Positions 1-5,243 of a stretch of DNA of 6,991 bases are shown here, one piece after another (positions within the stretch are counted from its first letter, which is position 1; the number at the start of each line of letters is the position of its first letter). A program made the position numbers and the translations under genes. The stretch is from Scatosoma sp964459515 (GTDB lineage: Bacteria; Bacillota; Clostridia; Christensenellales; Borkfalkiaceae): contig CAYWML010000065.1 of assembly GCA_964459515.1 (NCBI GenBank), forward strand, positions 1 through 6,991. Direction: 5' to 3'. The notes beneath the pieces were generated by a model. The model was not told where the DNA came from and did not search any database. It saw only the letters and a list, made by a program, of their open reading frames with translations.

Positions 1-1183
1 CGGCGCAGGCGCGTTTTCGGACGGGAAATATAACATCACCAACGATTTCGGCGGAACGCTTTACGAATATATCGGCAAGAAAAAAGCGTTGGAATTGATG
101 CACTACGTGGACGAGATCAATATGCGCTACGGCGGAGAGGGAACGAAGCTGTACACCACGGCAGGCTCGCAATTCAAGAAGATTTGTATGCAGAACGGCT
201 TGCACTTGTTGGACGCGTCCGTGCGCCATCTCGGCACGGATATAAACTACGTCGTGCTGGAAAACCTGTACAACGATTTGCGGGATAAAGCGGATTTTTA
301 TTTTCATAAGCCCGTGGAACATATTGCCGCGACGGAGGACGGCTATCGTATCGTATGCGGAAACGAAACGTATACTTGTACGAAATGTATAGTATCCGTC
401 GGGCGTAGCGGCAGTAAATGGATGGAGCAGGTATGCAACGAAATGCAAATTCCCACGAAATCCAACCGTGTGGACATCGGCGTGCGCGTGGAACTTCCCG
501 CGGAAATTTTTTCGCATTTGACGGACGAATTGTACGAAAGCAAGATCGTGTATCGCACGGAAAAGTACGGCGATAAAGTGCGTACTTTCTGCATGAACCC
601 GAAAGGAGCGGTCGTCAGCGAAAATACCAACGGTATCGTTACGGTGAACGGGCACAGCTACGAGGACGTGCGTAAACAAACGCAAAATACCAACTTTGCA
701 TTGCTCGTTTCTAAGCATTTTTCCGAACCTTTCCACGATTCCAACGGCTACGGCGAATCGATCGCGCGGCTTAGCAATATGCTGGGCGGCGGTATTATCG
801 TGCAACGCTTCGGAGACCTTATCCGCGGCAAACGCAGTACGCAAAGCCGCATAGAGGAGTCGTTTACGACGCCCACGCTCAACGCAACGCCGGGGGATTT
901 AAGCCTCGTATTGCCGAAACGGATTTTGGACGGCATTATCGAGATGATTTACGCTTTGGATAAGATTGCGCCGGGGACGGCGAACGAGGACACGTTGCTG
1001 TACGGCGTGGAAGTGAAATTCTACAATATGGAAGTGGCGGTGGACGAGAAATTGCAAAGCCGTTACGAGGGACTGTACATCATCGGCGACGGCAGCGGTA
1101 TTACCCATTCGCTGTCGCACGCTTCCGCGAGCGGCGTGCACGTGGCGCGGGATATCGTGGCGGCGTACGCTACGGAGAAATAA
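1..1183 (+). CDS. FAD-dependent dehydrogenase (COG2509-like), 5' end missing
   Basis: The frame is open from the window edge (first full codon at base 2) to TAA at 1181-1183, giving 393 visible residues. Translation begins GAGAFSDGKYNI, which matches the segment just after the N-terminal FAD-binding Rossmann motif in uncharacterised FAD-dependent dehydrogenases. The dinucleotide-binding GxGxxG motif itself should lie upstream of the window. Other family-like segments are FCMNPKGAVVS, the stretch around SNMLGGGIIVQRFGD, and the C-terminal FAD-binding segment YIIGDGSGITHSLSHASASG, where the GDG motif contacts FAD in related flavoproteins. The family is a soluble cytoplasmic oxidoreductase whose substrate is unknown. 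The ATG at 89 is internal and is not the true start. The stop codon lies 15 bases before dut, which suggests cotranscription. Family assignment is firm; physiological function is not known. Confidence 0.88.
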   Translation, partial: GAGAFSDGKYNITNDFGGTLYEYIGKKKALELMHYVDEINMRYGGEGTKLYTTAGSQFKKICMQNGLHLLDASVRHLGTDINYVVLENLYNDLRDKADFYFHKPVEHIAATEDGYRIVCGNETYTCTKCIVSVGRSGSKWMEQVCNEMQIPTKSNRVDIGVRVELPAEIFSHLTDELYESKIVYRTEKYGDKVRTFCMNPKGAVVSENTNGIVTVNGHSYEDVRKQTQNTNFALLVSKHFSEPFHDSNGYGESIARLSNMLGGGIIVQRFGDLIRGKRSTQSRIEESFTTPTLNATPGDLSLVLPKRILDGIIEMIYALDKIAPGTANEDTLLYGVEVKFYNMEVAVDEKLQSRYEGLYIIGDGSGITHSLSHASASGVHVARDIVAAYATEK

Positions 1184-1198
1184 TAGGGGAGAGAAATT

Positions 1199-1639
1199 AT
1201 GCCGAATATCAACGTAAAAAAATTGGACGAAAGGGCGGTGTTGCCGACGTACGGTTCGGCTTTTGCGGCAGGGGCGGATCTCTACGCCGTCGCCGACGAA
1301 CCGATTGTCATTCCGCCGCAGGAAACGCGGCTGGTGCATACGGGGCTTGCCATGGAGATCCCGACAGGGTACGCAGGCTTGATTTACGCGCGGAGCGGCT
1401 TAGCGACGAAACGAGGACTCGCGCCGGCAAACAAAGTGGGCGTGGTGGACGCGGATTATCGCGGCGAAGTCATGGTTGCCTTGCATAACCATTCCTTGTC
1501 GGTGCAGCAGGTGGAGCACGGGGAGCGAATTGCGCAACTCGTCGTCGCGCCGTTTTTACGGGCGAACTTTTCGGAAACGGACGTTTTGGACGAAACCGAG
1601 CGCGGAAACGGCGGCTTCGGCAGTACGGGAACGAAATAA
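1199..1639 (+). CDS. dut: dUTP diphosphatase (dUTPase)
   Basis: Hydrolyses dUTP to dUMP and pyrophosphate, which keeps uracil out of DNA and supplies dUMP for thymidylate synthesis. It is a cytoplasmic trimeric enzyme. The 146-residue length is standard for the family and all five trimeric-dUTPase motifs are visible in order: motif 1 AAGADLYA (23-30), motif 2 RSGLATKRGL (65-74), motif 3 NKVGVVDADYRGEV (78-91), motif 4 GERIAQLVVAP (108-118) and the C-terminal glycine-rich lid RGNGGFGSTG (135-144). Asp84 in motif 3 is the expected catalytic aspartate and the motif 3 tyrosine is present. The start is supported by AGGGGAGAG, beginning at 1185, just upstream of the ATG. It sits between the flavoprotein and trmB with short gaps and has no promoter of its own. 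Nothing is truncated or missing. Confidence 0.97.
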   Translation: MPNINVKKLDERAVLPTYGSAFAAGADLYAVADEPIVIPPQETRLVHTGLAMEIPTGYAGLIYARSGLATKRGLAPANKVGVVDADYRGEVMVALHNHSLSVQQVEHGERIAQLVVAPFLRANFSETDVLDETERGNGGFGSTGTK

Positions 1640-1654
1640 ACGAAAGGGACAGGT

Positions 1655-1675
1655 ATGCGTTGAACGCATAAAACG
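1655..1675. repeat. Short hairpin repeat between dut and trmB (copy 1)
   Basis: ATGCGT (1655-1660), loop TGA, ACGCAT (1664-1669) form a perfect 6-bp hairpin followed by AAAACG. The 19-base stretch 1657-1675 recurs with one substitution at 6249-6267, upstream of the small acidic protein gene. Both copies are preceded by AGGGAC within a few bases. There is no T-run, so it is not a terminator. It may be a processing site or a small dispersed repeat; two copies could also be chance. Confidence 0.4.
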
Positions 1676-1687
1676 AATGGTGACGAT

Positions 1688-2374
1688 ATGTCGATGAGAA
1701 TGCGTAAAAAAAGAAACTTCGAAGGGCGTATGGAGGCGTGCGCGGATTTGTTGCTGGCACGCGGCGCAAACGGGATTTTGAACATGAAAGAGGCGGCGGA
1801 GCATTATCGCGCGTTGCTCGACTTTCAGGCTGTTTTCGGCAACGAACAACCCGTTGCGTTGGAAATCGGTTGCGGTAAAGGCGGTTTTATTTTGACTTTG
1901 GCGGAGAAGTGCCCCGAAATGAATTTTTTGGCGTTGGAGAAGATGAGCAACGTCATTTTAACGCCGCTCGAAGAAGCAAAAAAACGCGCCGTGGGGAACG
2001 TGCGTTTTTTGAATATCCGCGCGGAATGTCTGCCTTGCTATATTCCCGAGGGGAGCTTGGATAGGATTTATTTGAATTTTTCCACGCCCTTGCCGAAACA
2101 GGGCTACGTCACGCAGCGTTTGACGCATCGCGGCTTTTTGGAGGTCTATAAACGTCTGTTGAAAAAGGGAGGCAAGATCGTGCAAAAAACGGACGATCGG
2201 GACTTTTTCGATTTTTCGTTGGAGGAATATCGCGCGTGTGGTTTTACTTTGGAAAATTGCACGTACGATCTGCACGCGGACGGCAATCCCGAATGGAATA
2301 TCGTTACGGAATACGAGCAAAAGTGGGTGGAGCGCGGTTTGCCGATTCACCGCGTGGAAGCGGTATTGCGCTAA
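1688..2374 (+). CDS. trmB: tRNA (guanine-N7-)-methyltransferase, divergent motif
   Basis: Predicted to transfer a methyl group from S-adenosylmethionine to N7 of G46 in the tRNA variable loop. It has 228 residues, usual for bacterial TrmB. The N-terminus MSMRMRKKRNFE matches the family's RMRxK start. The SAM-binding motif I is EIGCGKGG (59-66), the acidic residue ending strand 2 is Glu84 in LALEK, and the late family motifs are KTDDR (167-171) and NIVTEYEQKW (204-213). The odd feature is the normally conserved NFSDPWPKxRHxKRRLT segment, which here reads NFSTPLPKQGYVTQRLT (130-146). The Asp, His and first Arg positions implicated in catalysis and tRNA contact in studied TrmB proteins are Thr, Tyr and Gln. 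This could be a clade variant or a functional change. The start is uncertain: ATG at 1688 has only GGTGA four bases upstream, and ATG 1694 or 1700 would also fit the family N-terminus. It is 48 bases after dut and last in the cluster. Confidence 0.92.
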   Translation: MSMRMRKKRNFEGRMEACADLLLARGANGILNMKEAAEHYRALLDFQAVFGNEQPVALEIGCGKGGFILTLAEKCPEMNFLALEKMSNVILTPLEEAKKRAVGNVRFLNIRAECLPCYIPEGSLDRIYLNFSTPLPKQGYVTQRLTHRGFLEVYKRLLKKGGKIVQKTDDRDFFDFSLEEYRACGFTLENCTYDLHADGNPEWNIVTEYEQKWVERGLPIHRVEAVLR

Positions 2375-2382
2375 TTGCCGAC

Positions 2383-2397
2383 CGCCGCATAGCGGCG
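2383..2397. repeat. GC-rich hairpin after trmB
   Basis: CGCCGC (2383-2388), loop ATA, GCGGCG (2392-2397) form a perfect 6-bp hairpin eight bases past the trmB stop. It is followed by TAAAACGCG, with no T-run, so it is unlikely to terminate on its own. It may protect the mRNA 3' end or be part of the repeat cluster. Confidence 0.5.
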
Positions 2398-2427
2398 TAA
2401 AACGCGAAAGAAAAATTTGCTAGAATA

Positions 2428-2488
2428 GGTATAGAGGGCGGCTTTCGCCGCATGGAACGCCGCGACTGCGGCGTTTATTTTTTGCAGT
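2428..2488 (+). repeat. Two-hairpin intergenic repeat cassette, copy 1
   Basis: The cassette reads GGTATAGAG, then a hairpin GCGGC-TTTC-GCCGC (2438-2451), a short spacer, the terminator hairpin (2456-2475), a T-run and GCAGT. A second cassette of the same order lies at 5086-5148, with TATC for TTTC in the first loop and a one-base indel before the T-run. The segment from AACGCCGC through GCAGT is otherwise identical in both (2456-2488 and 5115-5148). Both lie at the 3' end of a plus-strand transcription unit. Confidence 0.7.
2456..2483 (+). terminator. Rho-independent terminator of the dut-trmB cluster
   Basis: AACGCCGC (2456-2463), tetraloop GACT, GCGGCGTT (2468-2475) form a perfect 8-bp GC-rich stem, followed by TATTTTTT. 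This is a textbook intrinsic terminator about 80 bases after the trmB stop. Confidence 0.9.
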
Positions 2489-2489
2489 A

Positions 2490-2522
2490 TAAGGAGTGAC
2501 GCTCCTTAACCTTGGTTTTTTT
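2490..2522 (+). terminator. Possible backup terminator stem-loop
   Basis: TAAGGAG (2490-2496), loop TGACG, CTCCTTA (2502-2508) form a perfect 7-bp stem. Seven T residues begin at 2516, but eight bases separate the stem from the T-run, which is more than usual. It may be a weak second terminator, or a stem-loop that only happens to precede a T-run. Confidence 0.4.
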
Positions 2523-2631
2523 GCTTGACGAGGGCGGCTTGCCACGGTGCGGTCTATTATGTCGATGAAATGCACAAAAATCCGAATAAAAACCGAAAAA
2601 TTCATCGTATTATCACTTTTGCGTGCTATGC

Positions 2632-2686
2632 TATAGGGGAACGAAACAAGATTTGCCGAAAAAGGCGTTGCGTTTCGTTTCCTATA
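2632..2686. promoter_or_regulatory. Large inverted repeat upstream of the beta-helix lipoprotein gene
   Basis: Left arm TATAGGGGAACGAAAC (2632-2647) and right arm GTTTCGTTTCCTATA (2672-2686) pair over 14 bp with one small internal mismatch (GG against one base) and a 24-base centre. The centre can itself pair TGCC with GGCG around GAAAAA. The right arm runs into a perfect TATAAT. As DNA this could be an operator; as RNA from an upstream start it would be a long hairpin. There is no T-run after it, so it is not a terminator. The structure is clear; the role is inferred. Confidence 0.6.
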
Positions 2687-2688
2687 AT
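2683..2688 (+). promoter_or_regulatory. Candidate -10 box for the beta-helix lipoprotein gene
   Basis: TATAAT is a perfect -10 hexamer 40 bases upstream of the ATG, which would give a leader of about 35 bases. No good -35 lies 16-18 bases upstream (the region is A-rich, around AAAAGG) and there is no TGn extension. The promoter would therefore be weak or activator-dependent, which fits its overlap with the inverted repeat. Confidence 0.45.
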
Positions 2689-2715
2689 TTCAATAAAGCG
2701 GCAATTTGCCGTTGC

Positions 2716-2721
2716 AGGAGG
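2716..2721 (+). promoter_or_regulatory. Ribosome binding site fixing the lipoprotein start
   Basis: AGGAGG lies seven bases before ATG 2729. The reading frame is open further upstream, to a TTG at 2525, but this site and the lipoprotein signal immediately after ATG 2729 show that translation begins here. Confidence 0.9.
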
Positions 2722-2728
2722 AAAAATA

Positions 2729-4951
2729 ATGCGTTATACAAAAATGATTGCGTCGGTTTTGGCGTGCTTGTCGCTGACGTTTACGGGGTGTGACAAAATC
2801 GCGAACGTCGGTTCGGATAAGGCGGAACATAGCGGCAACGCTTTCTCTTCGGAAAGCGCGGCTTCGGACGGCGATGGCGTGCACGTGCATACTTACGACG
2901 GCGTATGGCAATACGACGAAACGAGCCATTGGCAAACGGCGACGTGCGAACACACGGATGAAAAGGGATATTTGGCGGCGCATACGTATGCCGATCTTAC
3001 CGAGGACGAGGACGGCTATATCACATATGATTGTACCGTTTGCGGTTATACGAAGAGAGAAAAATCCGAATATTCCGTCGTTTGCGAAGAAGGCACGGAA
3101 GGCTGTTACTCGATAAGTGGCAGTACGCTTACGTTCTCGGGTATGGCAGAAAATACCGTCTATTCCGTATCGGGGCAGTTCTTAGGCGATATCGTCATCG
3201 AAGTTTCCGACGAGCTTGAATTCGAGTTGGAGCTCAAAGGCTTTTCGCTGTACAGCTCCGAAATCAACCCCGTCACGATTACGGGCGGCGACAAGGTGAC
3301 GCTGACGGCGAAAAAAGATACCGTCAACTATATTTACGATGCGCGCGAAGCCGTGTCCGACGAGGACGAGGAGGCGTATAAAGGCGCGATTCATTCCGAT
3401 TCCGACTTGGATATCGGCGGCAAAGGCACGCTGTTTGTGACTTCCGAAAATAACAACGGCATTCATACGAAAGACGATTTGAAAGTGAAAAATTTGACGC
3501 TTACCGTGAATTGCCAAGACAACGCCTTAAAAGGCAACGACAGCGTGACCGTCAAGGGCGGCAATATTACGTTGATCGCCAAAACGGGCGACGGGATTAA
3601 AACGAAAAACAGCGACCTTTCGAGCAAAGGGAAACAGCGCGGCTCGGTGACGGTTTCGGAATGCGATTTGACGATTTATGCCGCTTGCGACGGTATCGAC
3701 GCGGCGTATAACGCGGAAATTAACGAAGCAACGACGAACGTGACGATTTATACGGACAAATATTCGGAATATTCCGAAGAAGTGACGGGCGTTTCCGATG
3801 ACGTATACTATATTCGGTACACCAACCCAAATTATAAGTATTCGGTGAAATATTACAATTCCGACGACGATTACGTTTGGGAGAACGCCACGTTCTACAA
3901 GAGTGTTTCCGGCGGTAGAGGTAGTACGTATTATTACTATTCTTTCCCTGTGCGCACGGGGTATCAAAAAATTCAGATGTTTGTGTATAACGCTTCGCAA
4001 ACGCAGGGACAGGAAACGGAGTATCAAACTTGTACCGATTATTTGACATGGAACATGGCATACGATACGCTTGCACTTTCTTCTCGCGGATACAGTTGGA
4101 CGAACTATACGACGACGTCGAACGGGTTCGGTGGCAGCATGGGCGGCGGACCGAACGGCGGTATGGGCGGTTTCGGCGGCGGTATGCAAGAAGGGAATAC
4201 GGAAAAGGGCGACCATTCCACGAAAGGCATAAAAGCCGACAATGAAATTATTATCAATGACGGTGCGATTACGATAAAATCGTATGACGATGCAATTCAC
4301 GCCAACAACGACGTGGAGCTCGAAAACGGCGAAACGCCCAAGGGCAATATTACGATTACCGGTGGGCAGGTATGCGTTTATAGCAACGATGACGGCATTC
4401 ACGCCGACGGTACGGTGACGATTTCGGGCGGAAAAATCACGGTTACGCATTCCTATGAAGGTATCGAAGGCGATTACGTCGTAATTTCGGACGGAGATAT
4501 TTCCGTCACGGCTTCGGACGACGGAATCAACGGCACGGCGACGAGCGGCGTTGCTATCGCGATTTCGGGCGGTACGGTGTACGTGTACGCAGGCGGCGAC
4601 GGACTCGATTCCAACTCGCAGACGTCTTATCAAGGCATCGTCTTTTCGGGCGGTCAAACGACGATTGTCAGCACGTCGGGCGGAAATTCCGCAATCGATA
4701 CGGAGCGCGGTTATGCCTATACGGGCGGTAGCGTACTTGCGATTATGCCGTCGAACGGCATGACGAACGAAATGACGAATTGTTCTAATTTCTCTTCCGT
4801 AGCTACGAAAATAACTGAATCGGTTACGTCGGGAGCGACGGTTACGGTTTCGGTTTCTTCGGAAACCGTGCTGACCGTGCAAATGCCCTGCGCCTTGTCT
4901 GCGATGATTTTATATCTCGGTAGCAACGCCGCAACGATTTCCGTTTTATAA
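2729..4951 (+). CDS. Beta-helix carbohydrate-binding lipoprotein (Cthe_2159-like)
   Basis: A 740-residue surface lipoprotein. Residues 1-21 form a lipoprotein signal ending in the lipobox FTGC with the lipidated cysteine at 21, followed by a Ser/Asp-rich spacer. Residues 52-106 form a Cys/His-rich module (His52, His54, His67, Cys73, His75, His85, Cys102, Cys105; CTVCG at the end) of a kind common in gut bacterial surface proteins. About 215-332 and 497-665 carry repeated [D/N]-x-[G/A]-[I/L] turns, such as NNGI (242), GDGI (287), DDGI (554 and 597) and GDGL (623), spaced roughly 20-34 residues apart. This is typical of the right-handed parallel beta-helix family of Cthe_2159, a cellulose- and pectin-binding protein. 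Between them are a Tyr-rich insert (about 340-460) and a Gly/Met-rich linker (467-488). Probable role: extracellular polysaccharide binding with bound calcium, inferred from the family. No catalytic residues recognised. It is monocistronic, with a terminator downstream. Confidence 0.88.
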   Translation: MRYTKMIASVLACLSLTFTGCDKIANVGSDKAEHSGNAFSSESAASDGDGVHVHTYDGVWQYDETSHWQTATCEHTDEKGYLAAHTYADLTEDEDGYITYDCTVCGYTKREKSEYSVVCEEGTEGCYSISGSTLTFSGMAENTVYSVSGQFLGDIVIEVSDELEFELELKGFSLYSSEINPVTITGGDKVTLTAKKDTVNYIYDAREAVSDEDEEAYKGAIHSDSDLDIGGKGTLFVTSENNNGIHTKDDLKVKNLTLTVNCQDNALKGNDSVTVKGGNITLIAKTGDGIKTKNSDLSSKGKQRGSVTVSECDLTIYAACDGIDAAYNAEINEATTNVTIYTDKYSEYSEEVTGVSDDVYYIRYTNPNYKYSVKYYNSDDDYVWENATFYKSVSGGRGSTYYYYSFPVRTGYQKIQMFVYNASQTQGQETEYQTCTDYLTWNMAYDTLALSSRGYSWTNYTTTSNGFGGSMGGGPNGGMGGFGGGMQEGNTEKGDHSTKGIKADNEIIINDGAITIKSYDDAIHANNDVELENGETPKGNITITGGQVCVYSNDDGIHADGTVTISGGKITVTHSYEGIEGDYVVISDGDISVTASDDGINGTATSGVAIAISGGTVYVYAGGDGLDSNSQTSYQGIVFSGGQTTIVSTSGGNSAIDTERGYAYTGGSVLAIMPSNGMTNEMTNCSNFSSVATKITESVTSGATVTVSVSSETVLTVQMPCALSAMILYLGSNAATISVL

Positions 4952-4992
4952 GCCGCCGCAAGAACGAACTCCCGTTTTCGCCTAACGGCGGA

Positions 4993-5063
4993 GATTGCCA
5001 CGGCGCATTCGTGTCTTAGCTGACGGGCTTGGTATAGAGTGCGGCGGTTGCCGTGTGGAACGC
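4993..5063 (+). repeat. Degenerate partial copy of the intergenic cassette
   Basis: GGTATAGAG recurs at 5031-5039, followed by a degraded version of the first hairpin (TGCGGCGGTTGCCGTG) and TGGAACGC at 5056-5063. In copy 1 the same flanks read GGTATAGAG at 2428 and TGGAACGC at 2453. TTGCCACGG at 4994-5002 matches 2539-2547. So parts of the trmB-side intergenic region are present here in a different order, next to the full second cassette. The similarity is by eye and is weaker than that of the two full cassettes. Confidence 0.45.
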
Positions 5064-5076
5064 AAGCGAAGCTTGC
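5062..5076. repeat. Hairpin GCAAGC-GAA-GCTTGC
   Basis: A perfect 6-bp inverted repeat with a three-base loop, lying between the degenerate and the complete cassette. It has no T-run. It adds to the unusually dense series of stem-loops downstream of the lipoprotein gene. Confidence 0.45.
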
Positions 5077-5085
5077 TTGAAATGG

Positions 5086-5148
5086 GATATAAAGCGCGGC
5101 TATCGCCGCAAACAAACGCCGCGACTGCGGCGTTTAATTTTTTGCAGT
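5086..5148 (+). repeat. Two-hairpin intergenic repeat cassette, copy 2
   Basis: Begins GATATAAAG, then hairpin GCGGC-TATC-GCCGC (5096-5109), a short spacer, the terminator hairpin, a T-run and GCAGT. It has the same order and nearly the same sequence as 2428-2488. The loop change TTTC to TATC keeps the stem intact. Sequence after GCAGT differs, but in both places another stem-loop follows directly. Confidence 0.7.
5114..5143 (+). terminator. Rho-independent terminator, possibly bidirectional
   Basis: AAACGCCGC (5114-5122), tetraloop GACT, GCGGCGTTT (5127-5135) form a perfect 9-bp stem followed by AATTTTTT. It ends the beta-helix lipoprotein transcript 163 bases after its stop. On the minus strand the stem is followed by GTTTG, a weaker T-stretch, so it may also stop the convergent NlpC/P60 transcript, for which no better terminator is visible. 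Confidence 0.85.
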
Positions 5149-5179
5149 GGGCGTTGCTTCCTGCGCCCCCACAAGCAAC
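5147..5179. repeat. Stem-loop region with two alternative pairings
   Basis: GGGCG (5149-5153) can pair with CGCCC (5164-5168), or GTTGCTT (5153-5159) can pair with AAGCAAC (5173-5179). The two pairings exclude each other. There is no T-run. It takes the place that the TAAGGAG stem-loop occupies after cassette copy 1. Confidence 0.35.
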
Positions 5180-5202
5180 AATGTTTCTTGTCCTTGAATT
5201 TT

Positions 5203-5216
5203 CCGCCTGTCGGCGG
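5203..5216. repeat. Hairpin just beyond the NlpC/P60 stop
   Basis: CCGCC (5203-5207), loop TGTC, GGCGG (5212-5216) form a perfect 5-bp stem 28 bases past the minus-strand stop codon. The minus strand continues with AAAATTC, so there is no U-tract and it does not look like a terminator. Confidence 0.35.
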
Positions 5217-5243
5217 CGGTGGTGCGGTGGAAGAAGGGGTTGT

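Larger units (their letters stand above)
2375..2728. other. Intergenic region with hairpins, terminator and promoter
   Basis: This 354-base stretch has no convincing gene. From 5' to 3' it holds a hairpin immediately after the trmB stop, the two-hairpin repeat cassette with a terminator, a third stem-loop with a T-run, about 110 bases (2523-2631) in which I see nothing well supported, a large inverted repeat overlapping a perfect -10 box, and the ribosome binding site of the lipoprotein gene. The phrase TTGCCACGG at 2539-2547 also occurs at 4994-5002 downstream of the lipoprotein gene. Confidence 0.6.

Noticed and set aside
2559..2636. A 25-codon frame starting ATGTCGATGAAATGC, whose first bases resemble the trmB start
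   Set aside because: It has no ribosome binding site and no family resemblance, and the shared bases with trmB are only about eleven in a row, which can be chance.
2525..2728. A 68-codon N-terminal extension of the beta-helix lipoprotein from a TTG start
   Set aside because: The extension has no ribosome binding site, overlaps the inverted repeat and promoter, and would bury the lipoprotein signal. AGGAGG seven bases before ATG 2729 fixes the start.
4128..4192. The glycine-rich tract as a possible sequencing artefact or frameshift
   Set aside because: The frame stays open on both sides and resumes the beta-helix pattern immediately, and glycine-rich linkers fit this protein family.
3527..4882. 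A 451-codon open frame on the minus strand opposite the beta-helix gene
   Set aside because: It mirrors the repetitive Asp/Gly/Thr-rich codons of the plus-strand gene, gives an Arg/Asn/Val-rich low-complexity product and has no recognisable domain or clear start signal.
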